A stretch of DNA of 64,000 bases, taken from the NCBI RefSeq assembly GCF_026781265.1, contig NZ_JAKUVC010000002.1, positions 496,001 through 560,000 on the forward strand. Reading direction: 5' to 3'. Origin of the DNA: Streptococcus sanguinis (GTDB lineage Bacteria; Bacillota; Bacilli; Lactobacillales; Streptococcaceae). A program made the translations under genes and the position numbers. The notes under the pieces are model-generated. The model had not been told where the DNA came from. It worked only from the letters and a program-made list of their open reading frames with translations, and did not search any database. The number at the start of each line of letters is the position of its first letter. Positions within the stretch are counted from its first letter, which is position 1. Of the stretch, positions 47,113-56,283 are shown piece by piece.

Positions 47113-48087
47113 TTAGAAAAAATACTGGATAATCAAGCTAGAAACAGCGACGCAAAACCAAGCAAAGGCACCAGTCAGCAAAGGCGCTGCTCCTGCTTGC
47201 TTAAACTGCTTAAAGGAAACTTTTGCGCCAATAGCTGCCAAGGCCATAGCCATCAGCCACTGAGAAATGAATTTTGTGTAGGGGATGACAGCAGCCGGCA
47301 AAAATCCAAGACTGCTGACAAGTGAAGCAAGGACAAACCAAGCTATAAACCAAGGAAAAATTTGTTTCAAGTTTGTCTTTTGTGATGACTGCTTAGACTT
47401 GATATAGCGATAAGCTGCGAAGATCAAGCAGGCCGGTACAATCATCAGAGCCCGACTAAGCTTAACAATGGTCGCCAAGTCTCCAGCTGACGAGCTATAT
47501 GTATAGCCTGCTGCCACTACTGACGAAGTATCATTGATGGCTGTTCCAGCCCAAGTCCCGAAAAAGGCATCCGACATCTGCAGCAAATGCCCTAAAAAAG
47601 GGAAAATGAATACTGCTAAAATATTGAAAAAGAAAATAGTGGAGATAGACAGAGCGATTTCCTCTTCATCAGCTTCCAAGATTGGTGATGCGGCCGCAAT
47701 GGCAGAACCGCCGCAGATGGCTGTTCCAAAACCGATTAAAATAGTCAAGACGCGGTTCATTTTAAAGAAACGGCTAGCCAAATAGGCAGCCAGAAAGGCT
47801 ATCATAATGGTGATAAGACTGATACGAAGAGAAGAAATCCCTGTCTCAGAAACCTGACCAATGGACATGGAAAATCCCAAAAAGATGATGGAATACTGCA
47901 GCAATTTCTTCCCCGAATAGCTGAGTCCTTCCTGAAAAGCAGCCGGCAGCTTCATGCTGTTGTTCAAAACAATCCCAAAGATAATAGCCAAAACACTAGA
48001 GCCTATCAAGGGAAGCAAGCCGCCTAAAAAGATAGAAACAGCCGCTATGCCAAAGGATAACAGAATTCCTGGTAAATTTTTTTTCAC
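47113..48087 (-). CDS. YeiH/UPF0324 family putative transporter
   Basis: About 324 residues with 9-10 TM helices. Family motifs FGIVLNNSM, GFGTAICGGSAIAAASPIL (about 118-136), FLGHLLQMSDAFFGTWAGTAINDTSSVVAAGY and TIVKLSRALMIVPAC. Known in databases as a putative sulfate or sulfur-compound exporter; the substrate is untested. I choose GTG 48087 because AAGGGG lies about 7 nt upstream; a GTG at 48093 is the alternative. It overlaps no neighbour and is 12 nt from rodA, so it is likely co-transcribed. Confidence 0.85.
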   Translation of the reverse strand: MKKNLPGILLSFGIAAVSIFLGGLLPLIGSSVLAIIFGIVLNNSMKLPAAFQEGLSYSGKKLLQYSIIFLGFSMSIGQVSETGISSLRISLITIMIAFLAAYLASRFFKMNRVLTILIGFGTAICGGSAIAAASPILEADEEEIALSISTIFFFNILAVFIFPFLGHLLQMSDAFFGTWAGTAINDTSSVVAAGYTYSSSAGDLATIVKLSRALMIVPACLIFAAYRYIKSKQSSQKTNLKQIFPWFIAWFVLASLVSSLGFLPAAVIPYTKFISQWLMAMALAAIGAKVSFKQFKQAGAAPLLTGAFAWFCVAVSSLIIQYFF

Positions 48088-48151
48088 GAACACCCCTTCT
48101 TTCCTATGCCTCTCATTATAACAAATTTTATCCTAAAAATCTGAATGAATT

Positions 48152-48185
48152 TAAAAAATCAGCCGATAAAACTCAGCTGATTTCA
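48152..48185 (-). terminator. Terminator of the exonuclease/helicase gene
   Basis: Stem AATCAGC/GCTGATT (48157-48163 with 48176-48182), then six T on the minus strand, about 10 nt past the stop codon at 48193. Confidence 0.85.
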
Positions 48186-48192
48186 GATAGAT

Positions 48193-50637
48193 TCAGTCAA
48201 AAAAGTCTCGTAATTCCTGCATAATGGCTGCCTCCGGCAGAATGTCCAAAGAAGCCAATTGTGATAGATGATGCTGAATCTGCTTGCCATAGCGTTTACT
48301 AGAGATTCTGTTGTCCAAAAGAATAACAGCTGACTTCTGATGTTCATTGCGCCGGGTCCGGCCAATGGCCTGCTTAAGCCGCAAAATGGCAAGAGGCAGT
48401 TGATAATCATAAAAGGCATTCTTACCTTCCGCTTTCAAGCGGCTGTTGATCTTCTGCACGAAGAAATCCTTGGGATTGTCAAATGGAATCCGAGTGATTA
48501 GCTGAATAATCTGTTCTTGCTCAGCAAAATCAGCCCCCTCCCAGAAGCTACCAGATCCCAAAAGGATACCTGCCTCTCCTCTATCAAAACGCCGCTTGAT
48601 ATTGCCAGCATCGCCATTTTTATATTGGGCCAAATGCGGCAGAGCCAGCAAGTCCGAAACAGTCAAAAGCAAGTCTTTAGAGGTGAAGAGAACAACGATA
48701 GGCAGACCAAGTTCTGCCACTTCTTGCAGGCAAGCAACAATCTCTCGAGCAAAATCCTCAGTTGACAAATCCACTACTGCTGGAAAATTCTCATCTAAAA
48801 AGAGCTTCTGCAGTGGCTTCTTCTTGCTTTTCAGCTTGTAAAAGTGATAACTTTCAAAGCCTAGTAACTGCGCCAAATTGACCTTTGAGCTGATTTCCAG
48901 AGTGGACGAAACCAAGATAACCTTGGCACTTTCAGGCAGGAAATCAGTAAAATGCAGTAATTCTGAACGGCCAGCATGCAGTGTCATCAAGCGATGGTCT
49001 ACCAAAACTTCATCAACCAACCAATAATACTGGTATTTGCCACTGAACAAGTGCTGCAGCTCAGGCAATGAACTTGTCTTTAACTCGGACACATCCTGAA
49101 GCAGCCGGGCAATCTTTTCCGGACTTAGCTCAGATGTTTTCTTGCGATGCTTCTCTGCGGCATCAGCCAGCTCAAACTGAATGCTTTGCAAAAGCCGTTG
49201 CTGCAGAAGTTCCCCTTCTTCCTGAAGGAGATGATTTATCTGCTGCAGCTTTTTAGTTAGATTTATACTGGCCTGAGAGAAGCTTTCCAAGGCAAAAAAC
49301 ATCTTCTGAGCTTCATCAACTACCAGAATACGATTGTCCAGCAAAGACTGATCATCCTCTAAACGCGTCAGCAGGTAAGCATGATTGGTAATCACGACCC
49401 GACTGGTAGCCGCCTTGACCTGTCCCAACCGCCAAAAATCTTCCTCATAAAAAAGAGAATGTTTGCTTAGCTTGCCATCATGACGGATTTCATTGAAGTA
49501 GCTTGAGAAGCGATGAGCCTGCCCGATCTCACTCAAATCACCTGTTTTGGTTTCTGTCAGCCAGACTAAGAGTTGTAGCTTGCAGCGATTAATCAGACGG
49601 TTGTCATATTCCCTGTCTAGTGTCTGATAGAAATGGTCCAGCTTGAGATAATTCTCCGGACTCTTTAGACTGTGAAAGGAAATACCAAAGACTTCCTCCA
49701 ACAATCGTCCTTCCTTTTGCAACAGCTGGTCCTGCAGAATCTTAGTCGGAACCGTCACTAGTACTTTTTCTTGACCTCTAGATAGAATAGGCAGCAAGTA
49801 GCCAAAGGTCTTACCTAAGCCTGTCTGCGCCTCTAAAAAACTAGGCTCCTGCTGGTCCAGAGCTTCCTCCATAAAACGAGCAAACTTGAGCTGTTCAGGC
49901 CGATCTTCTAAGCCCAGCAGGTATAGATTGGTGAGGAAATCCTGCGACAGTTTCTTTTCCGAAGTCAGCTTTTGGGGACGTCGCAAGAAAATACCATGGC
50001 AGGATTGCAGTTCCTTATCTTGCTGATCCGGCATCGTCTGATAAACTTCCTCGATAGCCAGGCGCGACTCATAGATAATGCTGTCCGCCAACATTAACAT
50101 TTTCTCAACCAAGGCCTTGGGCAGGCTCTTGATTTTGTCTTGTATTTTTAAAAATAGCTGAGTTGTTGCTTGAGCATCTGCCAGAGCAGTGTGGGCGTTT
50201 TCCAGAGAAATATCCAGCAAATTGCAAAGTTTGCCCAAGGAATATTTATCAAAGGTCGGGTAAAAGACCTGAGCCAACTCCACCGTATCCACACGCGGTG
50301 TCAGCAAGTCAAAACCTTCCCAGAAAAGGGCCTCCGCTAGTAGATTGGCGTCAAACTTAACATTATGAGCGACAAAAATCGCGTCCTGAATCAGCTCATA
50401 TACCTCAGCTGCTACCTGAGAAAACTCCGGGGCTCGGCCAAGCCGCTCATCATTCAATCCCGTCAGCTGTTTGATATGCTCATCCAATTCCTCACGAGGA
50501 TTGACATCTGTTTCATAAGTCTTGGTAATGCATCCATTCTCAATCAAAACAATGCCAATCTGGATAATCTTTGCACTGCTGCCCGTTCCTGTAGCCTCCA
50601 AGTCCACAACGGCATACTTATAATCATTTTGTGTCAT
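48193..50637 (-). CDS. dinG: Bifunctional DnaQ-family exonuclease / DinG-type helicase
   Basis: 814 residues. The N-terminal DEDDh exonuclease (about 5-170) shows VVDLEATG, HNVKFDANLL and a terminal AHTALADAQAT. The XPD/DinG-like superfamily 2 helicase part has Walker A AQTGLGKT near 270, VVDEAQKM for the DEAH-like box, and the C-terminal motifs LGSGSFWEGADF and QAIGRTRRNE. Unlike E. coli DinG no four-Cys Fe-S cluster is visible. This is the Gram-positive form, in which the exonuclease is fused and duplex unwinding may be lacking. It acts on DNA repair intermediates. Confidence 0.9.
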   Translation of the reverse strand: MTQNDYKYAVVDLEATGTGSSAKIIQIGIVLIENGCITKTYETDVNPREELDEHIKQLTGLNDERLGRAPEFSQVAAEVYELIQDAIFVAHNVKFDANLLAEALFWEGFDLLTPRVDTVELAQVFYPTFDKYSLGKLCNLLDISLENAHTALADAQATTQLFLKIQDKIKSLPKALVEKMLMLADSIIYESRLAIEEVYQTMPDQQDKELQSCHGIFLRRPQKLTSEKKLSQDFLTNLYLLGLEDRPEQLKFARFMEEALDQQEPSFLEAQTGLGKTFGYLLPILSRGQEKVLVTVPTKILQDQLLQKEGRLLEEVFGISFHSLKSPENYLKLDHFYQTLDREYDNRLINRCKLQLLVWLTETKTGDLSEIGQAHRFSSYFNEIRHDGKLSKHSLFYEEDFWRLGQVKAATSRVVITNHAYLLTRLEDDQSLLDNRILVVDEAQKMFFALESFSQASINLTKKLQQINHLLQEEGELLQQRLLQSIQFELADAAEKHRKKTSELSPEKIARLLQDVSELKTSSLPELQHLFSGKYQYYWLVDEVLVDHRLMTLHAGRSELLHFTDFLPESAKVILVSSTLEISSKVNLAQLLGFESYHFYKLKSKKKPLQKLFLDENFPAVVDLSTEDFAREIVACLQEVAELGLPIVVLFTSKDLLLTVSDLLALPHLAQYKNGDAGNIKRRFDRGEAGILLGSGSFWEGADFAEQEQIIQLITRIPFDNPKDFFVQKINSRLKAEGKNAFYDYQLPLAILRLKQAIGRTRRNEHQKSAVILLDNRISSKRYGKQIQHHLSQLASLDILPEAAIMQELRDFFD

Positions 50638-50657
50638 ACTGCTATGATTATATCATA
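50638..50657 (-). promoter_or_regulatory. Promoter of the dinG-type gene, near-leaderless
   Basis: TGA-TATAAT on the minus strand (hexamer 50652-50647), 9 nt before ATG 50637, with no ribosome site between. The predicted leader is 0-3 nt. Confidence 0.6.
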
Positions 50658-50727
50658 AAAGCCATTCTGATACATCTGAAAATTTTCAGCCCAAGCGCAG
50701 AAAGTAATTCTGTGCAAAAAAACAGCT

Positions 50728-50742
50728 TTTCTGTTACACTCA
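50728..50742 (+). promoter_or_regulatory. Promoter of the MBL-fold hydrolase gene
   Basis: Extended -10 TGT-TACACT (hexamer 50735-50740). GAGGAAAT precedes the ATG at 50773. Confidence 0.5.
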
Positions 50743-50772
50743 ATAGCAGAATACATTTTCCGAGGAAATCAA

Positions 50773-51411
50773 ATGAAGATTCATAAAATTATCAACCTTG
50801 TAGCTTTTGAAAACACCCATATCTTAGAAAATAATCATGGCCTCCTAGTTGTCGATCCTGGCAGTGACTGGAAAAAGATTGAGCGAAAATTAGAGGAACT
50901 AGCCAAACCTGTGATTGCTATTCTCCTAACCCACACCCATTATGACCACATTATGAGCTTAGAAAAGGTCCGGGAGCACTATGCTGCCCCACCTGTTTAT
51001 GTGGCTGAGAGTGAAAGCAGCTGGCTCTACACACCGACAGATAACCTATCTGGTCTGGCGCGCCATGCCGATCTGGATGATATTATCTGTCGACCAGCAG
51101 AAGAGTTTTTCTCCTACGAAACAAACTATGATCTTGGAGGCTTTCACTTCTATGTGCTTGCAACACCTGGCCACTCCATCGGAGGTGCCTCTCTAGTCTT
51201 TCCAGATGACCACCTTGTTTTGACGGGTGATGCTCTCTTTCGGGAAAGCATCGGACGAACGGATCTGCCGACAGGAAACATGGAACAATTGCTGACGTCC
51301 ATTCGTGAGAAACTTTTGGTTCTCCCCAAAGACTATGCTGTTTATCCTGGTCATGGTCATGATACCACTATTTCACATGAAAAAATCTTTAATCCATTTT
51401 TAGCTCAGTAG
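50773..51411 (+). CDS. Metallo-beta-lactamase-fold hydrolase (glyoxalase II-like)
   Basis: 212 residues. The metal motif HTHYDH (about 56-61) has the HxHxDH pattern. Further ligands are in ATPGHSIGGASL (His about 137), LTGDALF (Asp about 158) and YPGHGHDTTI (His about 195). This set matches the small glyoxalase II/YcbL-type subgroup, which hydrolyses thioesters such as S-lactoylglutathione or bacillithiol analogues. Which thiol this organism uses is unknown. Cytoplasmic, single gene with its own terminator. Confidence 0.88.
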   Translation: MKIHKIINLVAFENTHILENNHGLLVVDPGSDWKKIERKLEELAKPVIAILLTHTHYDHIMSLEKVREHYAAPPVYVAESESSWLYTPTDNLSGLARHADLDDIICRPAEEFFSYETNYDLGGFHFYVLATPGHSIGGASLVFPDDHLVLTGDALFRESIGRTDLPTGNMEQLLTSIREKLLVLPKDYAVYPGHGHDTTISHEKIFNPFLAQ

Positions 51412-51442
51412 CCATTTAAGCAATTACCTATAATTATCTAAA

Positions 51443-51480
51443 AAAACAGAGTTTGAAATTCTTCAAACTCTGTTTTTTTA
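51443..51480 (+). terminator. Terminator shared by the MBL gene and ftsX
   Basis: Stem AACAGAGTTTGAA/TTCAAACTCTGTT around ATTC with a T-run on the plus strand and an A-run on the other side. It serves both convergent transcripts. Confidence 0.95.
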
Positions 51481-51487
51481 TAAATTG

Positions 51488-52414
51488 TTAAATCTTCAAG
51501 AAGCGTCTCATAGAGAAGACAGATCCCAAAGATCCGATAAGAATACCCAATACGAAGAGTATTGCTATCATAATCGGACTAAAGAGTTTCGGATCAATCA
51601 TAGAAAGCCCTTGACCGACTAGGCTCTTATTCATAGTCTGGAAGGCTATTTTGTATATAAAATACACTGCCACTGACGGAATTGTTGCCCCTAGCAAGCC
51701 AATCCAAGCCCCTTCAAACAGGAATGGTCCACGGATATAGCTATTCTTGGCACCAACCAAGCGCATGATTTGAATCTCGCGACTGCGGGAAATAATGGTA
51801 ATCCGAATAGTATTGGAAATGAGAAGGACAGCAACAAAAATCAGAAGCGCTGCACCAATCAAGCCCCATGTTTGGATGAAATTAGAAAGCGCAAAAAGCT
51901 TTTTAGTGTTGGTACCACCATTTTGAACCTCTGAAACACCATCAATCTTCCGAGCATCTTTTGTAACAGATTCTACATACTTCGGTGCCTTGGTCTCAAC
52001 AATATAAGCATCGTAAAGTGGGTTGGCATCACCGTCAAAAATCTTCCACTCACTACCCATGGTTTTTGTCAGCTGCTCATATTGTTCTTCCTTACTAGAA
52101 AAAGTAACCTTATCTACATTTTTCATAGAAGTCAGAGCATCATAGACCTTGTGGTAGTCCTCATTCTGAACTGTTTGACCTTCTTTTACAATCGTTTCGC
52201 TATTGTCGGCAACATCCTTACGCATGTAGACCATGACGCGGACATTATTGGAAATATCATTTGCCAGCTTGGCTGTATTTAAAATTACTGAAGCAAAGAC
52301 AGCCACTAAGCTCAAGGTAATCATAACCGAGCTGACAGCTGCTACAGTCATCCAACCATTCCGCGTAAGACTCTTAAGCGACTCAATCAAATGACGAAAA
52401 AATCTTCTAATCAT
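51488..52414 (-). CDS. ftsX: Cell division protein FtsX
   Basis: 308 residues from ATG 52414 (MIRRFFRHLIESLKSL). The long in-frame extension upstream lies inside ftsE and is rejected. A cytoplasmic N-terminus precedes TM1 (about 23-45), a large extracellular domain (about 46-180), then TM2-4 (about 180-300). With FtsE it forms an ABC-type complex that activates the peptidoglycan hydrolase PcsB outside the cell. Its start overlaps the ftsE stop by 8 nt. Confidence 0.95.
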   Translation of the reverse strand: MIRRFFRHLIESLKSLTRNGWMTVAAVSSVMITLSLVAVFASVILNTAKLANDISNNVRVMVYMRKDVADNSETIVKEGQTVQNEDYHKVYDALTSMKNVDKVTFSSKEEQYEQLTKTMGSEWKIFDGDANPLYDAYIVETKAPKYVESVTKDARKIDGVSEVQNGGTNTKKLFALSNFIQTWGLIGAALLIFVAVLLISNTIRITIISRSREIQIMRLVGAKNSYIRGPFLFEGAWIGLLGATIPSVAVYFIYKIAFQTMNKSLVGQGLSMIDPKLFSPIMIAILFVLGILIGSLGSVFSMRRFLKI

Positions 52415-53099
52415 CGTATCCGTATTCTCCTTCCGCTTCATCACGTACCACACGGCCATTTTCAATAGCAATAACGCGGTGACGCAGAGTATTTACAATC
52501 TGGCTGTTGTGGGTTGCCATCAGGACAGTTGTTCCCTGAAGGTTAATCCGCTCCAGCAGGTTCATAATCTCCCAAGAATTATCTGGGTCCAAGTTTCCTG
52601 TCGGCTCATCCGCAATCAGGACTTTAGGGTTGTTAACAATAGCACGCGCAATGGCAATCCGCTGCTGCTCACCACCGGACAGCTCATTAGGGAATGAGCG
52701 GACCTTGTGCTTCAGACCAACCAGGTCCAGCACTTCCATAACCCGCTTTTTAATATTGCGGCGGCGCTCACCGATAACTTCCATGGCGTAGGCAATATTC
52801 TCATACACTGTCTTTTTAGGAAGAAGTTTGTAGTCTTGGAAGACGACTCCAACCTGACGGCGCAGCATTGGAACATCGCGTTTCTTAATCTTAGCCAAGT
52901 CGAAATCAGCTACTTTCAGGCTTCCCTTATCCAGCTTTATCTCCCTGTAAAGCAAACGAATAAAGGTTGACTTTCCTGCTCCTGAAGGGCCTACAATATA
53001 GGCAAACTCTCCAGGTTCTACGTTAATAGACACACTACGTAAGGCAGTGGTCCCGTTGCCATACTTCTTGACAACATCTTTCATTTCAATTATTGACAT
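52407..53099 (-). CDS. ftsE: Cell division ATP-binding protein FtsE
   Basis: 230 residues. Walker A GPSGAGKST (about 37-45), the FtsE-type IRLLYREIKLDKGSLKV, Q-loop GVVFQDYKLLP, signature LSGGEQQR (about 142), Walker B VLIADEPTGNLDP and H-loop MATHNSQIV. It binds FtsX and powers the division hydrolase system. It lies 44 nt after prfB, the usual streptococcal prfB-ftsE-ftsX operon. Confidence 0.96.
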   Translation of the reverse strand: MSIIEMKDVVKKYGNGTTALRSVSINVEPGEFAYIVGPSGAGKSTFIRLLYREIKLDKGSLKVADFDLAKIKKRDVPMLRRQVGVVFQDYKLLPKKTVYENIAYAMEVIGERRRNIKKRVMEVLDLVGLKHKVRSFPNELSGGEQQRIAIARAIVNNPKVLIADEPTGNLDPDNSWEIMNLLERINLQGTTVLMATHNSQIVNTLRHRVIAIENGRVVRDEAEGEYGYDD

Positions 53100-53143
53100 C
53101 TATTGAAATTTCCTTTCAATCTAATTCTAATCTCTTGCATTTC

Positions 53144-54239
53144 CTAGTTCAAACGCCATTTCAAATAAGCGTCGATGAAACCATCCAAATCACCATCCAT
53201 CACCTTGTCCACCTGTGCTACTTCGTAACTGGTCCGATGGTCTTTGACCATGGTATAAGGCGTAAAGACATAGGAGCGGATTTGGCTGCCCCAGGAAATC
53301 TCCTTCTTATCTCCCTTGAGTGAATCTACTTCGGCTGCTTGTTTCTCTTGCTCTAGCTGATAAAGCTTAGCTTGTAGCATCTTCATCGCCCGATCACGGT
53401 TTCCATACTGGGTCCGGTCAACGGTAGACTGCACCACAATTCCTGTAGGAATATGCGTCAGCCGCACACCAGTAGAAACTTTATTGACGTTCTGCCCGCC
53501 GGCTCCTCCCGAGCGGAAAGTGTCCATCTTAATATCGTCATCTCGAATTTCCACCTCAATGGTGTCATCCAGCTCTGGCATGACCTCTACTGAGGTAAAA
53601 GAAGTATGGCGACGTTTAGCTGAGTCAAATGGCGAAATCCGAACTAAACGGTGGACTCCCATTTCTGACTTGAGCAGACCATAAGCGTGCGGCCCTTCAA
53701 ATGAAAGAGTCACTGACTTAATTCCCGCTTCATCACCAGCTTGATAGTCCAAGACCTCTACTTTGAAGCCCTTGGCATTGCCAAAGCGTGTATACATACG
53801 CAGCAGCATATCTCCCCAATCCTGGGCCTCTGTACCACCAGAGCCCGGATGAATTTCAAGGATAGCATTGTTATTGTCATAAGGCTCAGATAAGAGCAGA
53901 GTCATTTCATAGCTGGTCATCATTTTCTCGAGTTCGTCCAGCTTTTCCTCCAACTCACCCTGAACCGACTCATCTTCAGCCAGAAAATCAAGCAAGATTT
54001 CCGATTCATCAAAAAGCTCAGTCATATGATGGAAATTTTCATAGGTTTGCTTGAGTTCATTCAGCTCTTGAGATGTCTTCTGGGCTGCAATGTTGTCATC
54101 CCAAAAGTCGGGTTCTGTCATCTTATTTTCTAAGATGGCAATTTCTTCTTCCAGACCTTCTAAGTCAAAGAGACCCCCTGAAAGAAGCTAATTTTTCACG
54201 ATTTGCGTCAATCTTTTGACGAATTTCTGAAATGTCCAT
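53144..54239 (-). CDS. prfB: Peptide chain release factor 2 (programmed +1 frameshift)
   Basis: Two overlapping frames. ATG 54239 (AGAGGTATTT upstream) runs 24 codons to an in-frame TGA at 54167-54165. A +1 slip on CTT-TGA-C then continues as [14 protein letters not shown] to the end, giving about 364 residues, the normal RF2 length. The slip site has the canonical SD-like AGGGGG just upstream. RF2 shows the stop-recognition tripeptide SPF ([14 protein letters not shown]) and the catalytic GGQ in [11 protein letters not shown]. It recognises UAA/UGA, so low RF2 lets the ribosome shift and make more of it. Extended -10 at 54271-54266. Confidence 0.96.
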
Positions 54240-54549
54240 AAATACCTCTTTTCACATATCGTTTAATTATAACATAAATCAAACAGTTTGCCTAATCTCA
54301 CATTCAGCAGCTTACATTTTATCGGATTTTCCCTAGCTAGGCAAGACAAGCGACTCCTTGTCACCTAATTGTTAGAAAAGTAATATAATGACATGGGGTT
54401 GGAAGAATTATTTCAAGTCTTCCTAGACTTTGTCCATGAATAAACGAAATATAAGATTACGATAATTTATGAGGTGTTCAGATAAAAGGGGAACTCTCCA
54501 TAGGTGCTTAAGCATTTTCAAGTTTTGAAAAATATGCTAGACTAAAATT
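54240..54549. promoter_or_regulatory. Divergent promoter region, prfB and metallophosphoesterase
   Basis: Minus-strand TGT-TATAAT (54271-54266) serves prfB. On the plus strand, TTTTCA (54515-54520), a 17-bp spacer and TGC-TAGACT (54538-54543) end 6 nt before the ATG at 54550, without a ribosome site. A further plus-strand TATAAT lies at 54384-54389 with no ORF after it. Nothing else is recognised in the spacer. Confidence 0.5.
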
Positions 54550-55410
54550 ATGACAAGAATCGGATTTATGAGCGACCTCCATCTGGACTCAAATCAGTTT
54601 GGGAATTTTGAACACCAAGCTCTTCGCCAGCTTTTAAAAGAGGAAGGTATTGACCACCTACACATCGCTGGTGACCTGTCCAACGACCTGACCAATATTA
54701 GTTTGCCCTTTCTTGAAACTTTGAAGCAAGAGATTCCCCTTTCTTTTAATCTGGGAAATCACGATATGCTGGGACTTTCTGAGCAAGAAATTTCAAACTA
54801 TGATTTTCAGGTCCAGCAGTTCGGCCGGACTAAGCTCGTCAGCTTTTCTGGCTGGTACGACTACAGCTTTGTTCCAGAAAAAAGCAAGGAAGAGCATCTG
54901 AGAACCAAGACTAATTTCTGGTTTGACCGAAGATTGGAGCGTCAACTCGACGATCCTAGCATCACAGCTCAGACGCTGCAAGAGTTAGAAAAACTGTTGG
55001 CGGCTTTAGACGGTCCCATTATTGTTGCTCTGCATTTTGTCCCCCATCAAGACTTCCTTTACGACCATCCCTATTTCCAGCGCTTCAATGCCTTCCTAGG
55101 AAGTCAAGCTTTTCATCGACTCTTTGTCAAATACAGGGTGAAAGAAGTGATTTTCGGCCATCTCCATCACCGCCACCAAAGCCGTGTTATCGAAGGGGTC
55201 CGCTACCATATGCGTCCTCTGGGCTACATCCGCGAATGGGAACTGACTCGGAACTTTTTTAATGACTTTCCTCAGTATCAGATTCCTCAGATGTATCGCT
55301 TGCATAAGCGTTATAACGCTATAAAAGATTTAGCCGAATTTCGAGACTATAAGAAAAAAAACCTAGCAGACGAACTGCGAGATGCTTTAACGGTGATTGA
55401 AGTTCAGTAA
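54550..55410 (+). CDS. Calcineurin-like metallophosphoesterase
   Basis: 286 residues. Metal-binding motifs in order: MSDLHLDSN (about 7-15), AGDLSNDL (about 41), LGNHDM (about 68), VALHFVPHQDF (about 160) and FGHLHHRHQ (about 205). This is the classic metallophosphoesterase set for a di-metal centre. The C-terminal 60 residues (basic, HKRYNAIKDLAEFRDYKKK) are specific to this streptococcal group. Substrate unknown. Convergent with, and overlapping by 7 nt, the next gene. Likely leaderless mRNA. Confidence 0.85.
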   Translation: MTRIGFMSDLHLDSNQFGNFEHQALRQLLKEEGIDHLHIAGDLSNDLTNISLPFLETLKQEIPLSFNLGNHDMLGLSEQEISNYDFQVQQFGRTKLVSFSGWYDYSFVPEKSKEEHLRTKTNFWFDRRLERQLDDPSITAQTLQELEKLLAALDGPIIVALHFVPHQDFLYDHPYFQRFNAFLGSQAFHRLFVKYRVKEVIFGHLHHRHQSRVIEGVRYHMRPLGYIREWELTRNFFNDFPQYQIPQMYRLHKRYNAIKDLAEFRDYKKKNLADELRDALTVIEVQ

Positions 55411-56195
55411 TGGAAATGTTGGATAGCAGTTCTCAGCTCATCTGAGAGCTGCTTTTTGCTGTCCAACTGCACAAAGACTTCTAATAAACAGGAACGAAAA
55501 TTGGAAAAAGCAATGAAGTCCTGGTTGCTATCCAATGGAAAACTCTGTGATTGAAGCCACAGTCTAAGTTCATGCTGCGACAGTTTTTCCTTTAAGACAG
55601 CTTGATAGAGCACCTGGGCTAAGCGCCAATCCTCATCATTTCTGAAACGGACTGAAACTCTTTTAAAAACTTGATGAATGACCTCTAAAACCTCTGGCAT
55701 CCTACTGGAGGGAAAGTCCGGATGACAAGTCACTTCTGTCAATAAGTCTGCTCCATGAGCGAAGGCATGAACCCAACCGTATTTCCTGGAGTAACCCCTT
55801 GTGTCTCTTTCTACTGACAGGTAGGTTAGCCCCTTATCTAGTAAATATCTTCTTCCCTGCACTGATAAAGCCTGATAATACGAAGAGTTTGGATCACCAT
55901 CACAGTTTAAGAGATTAGCATAAAGTAAAGCCGTGAAGGAACGTGTTAAGGTAGCTTGACCGTTTTTATCACTCTCGTAAAAAAGTCCTTGTCTTTTGAC
56001 TGCTTCGTGAGCCAAAAAACAAAACTGTTCAGCTGAAAACAGGTCAGCCTGAAGTCCCCTTGCTAAGGACGAAAAGACTAACTCATCACGGATTGTCGCT
56101 TCTGGATGACCAATATGATCCAGTAACCATAAGATTTCTTCCTCATAATATAAAGGAGAAGCTTCTTCCAACTTCTTTCGTAAGTTTTGACACAT
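55404..56195 (-). CDS. DUF2785 family protein
   Basis: 263 residues, predicted all-helical. The central VERDTRGYSRKYGWVHAFAH...DLLTEV (about 130-158) is the conserved block of DUF2785 proteins, which carry no known activity. A His/Asp pattern (WVHAFAHGADLL) could be a metal site but that is guesswork. No signal peptide. AAAGGA lies upstream of the ATG. Confidence 0.75.
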   Translation of the reverse strand: MCQNLRKKLEEASPLYYEEEILWLLDHIGHPEATIRDELVFSSLARGLQADLFSAEQFCFLAHEAVKRQGLFYESDKNGQATLTRSFTALLYANLLNCDGDPNSSYYQALSVQGRRYLLDKGLTYLSVERDTRGYSRKYGWVHAFAHGADLLTEVTCHPDFPSSRMPEVLEVIHQVFKRVSVRFRNDEDWRLAQVLYQAVLKEKLSQHELRLWLQSQSFPLDSNQDFIAFSNFRSCLLEVFVQLDSKKQLSDELRTAIQHFHY

Positions 56196-56251
56196 ACTTT
56201 CACCGTCCTTTCGAGTTGCTTTCTTTAAATGTGATTATACCGCCTTGTACG

Positions 56252-56276
56252 CAAAAAAGCCATCCGTAGATGACTT
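56252..56276 (-). terminator. Terminator of the P-type ATPase gene
   Basis: Stem AGTCATC/GATGGCT around TACG (56258-56275), then T-run on the minus strand, about 8 nt past the stop. Confidence 0.82.
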
Positions 56277-56283
56277 TTTGCTG

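Noticed and set aside
51488-52471. FtsX starting at 52471
   Set aside because: The extra 19 codons lie inside ftsE and have no family similarity; ATG 52414 aligns with known FtsX starts.
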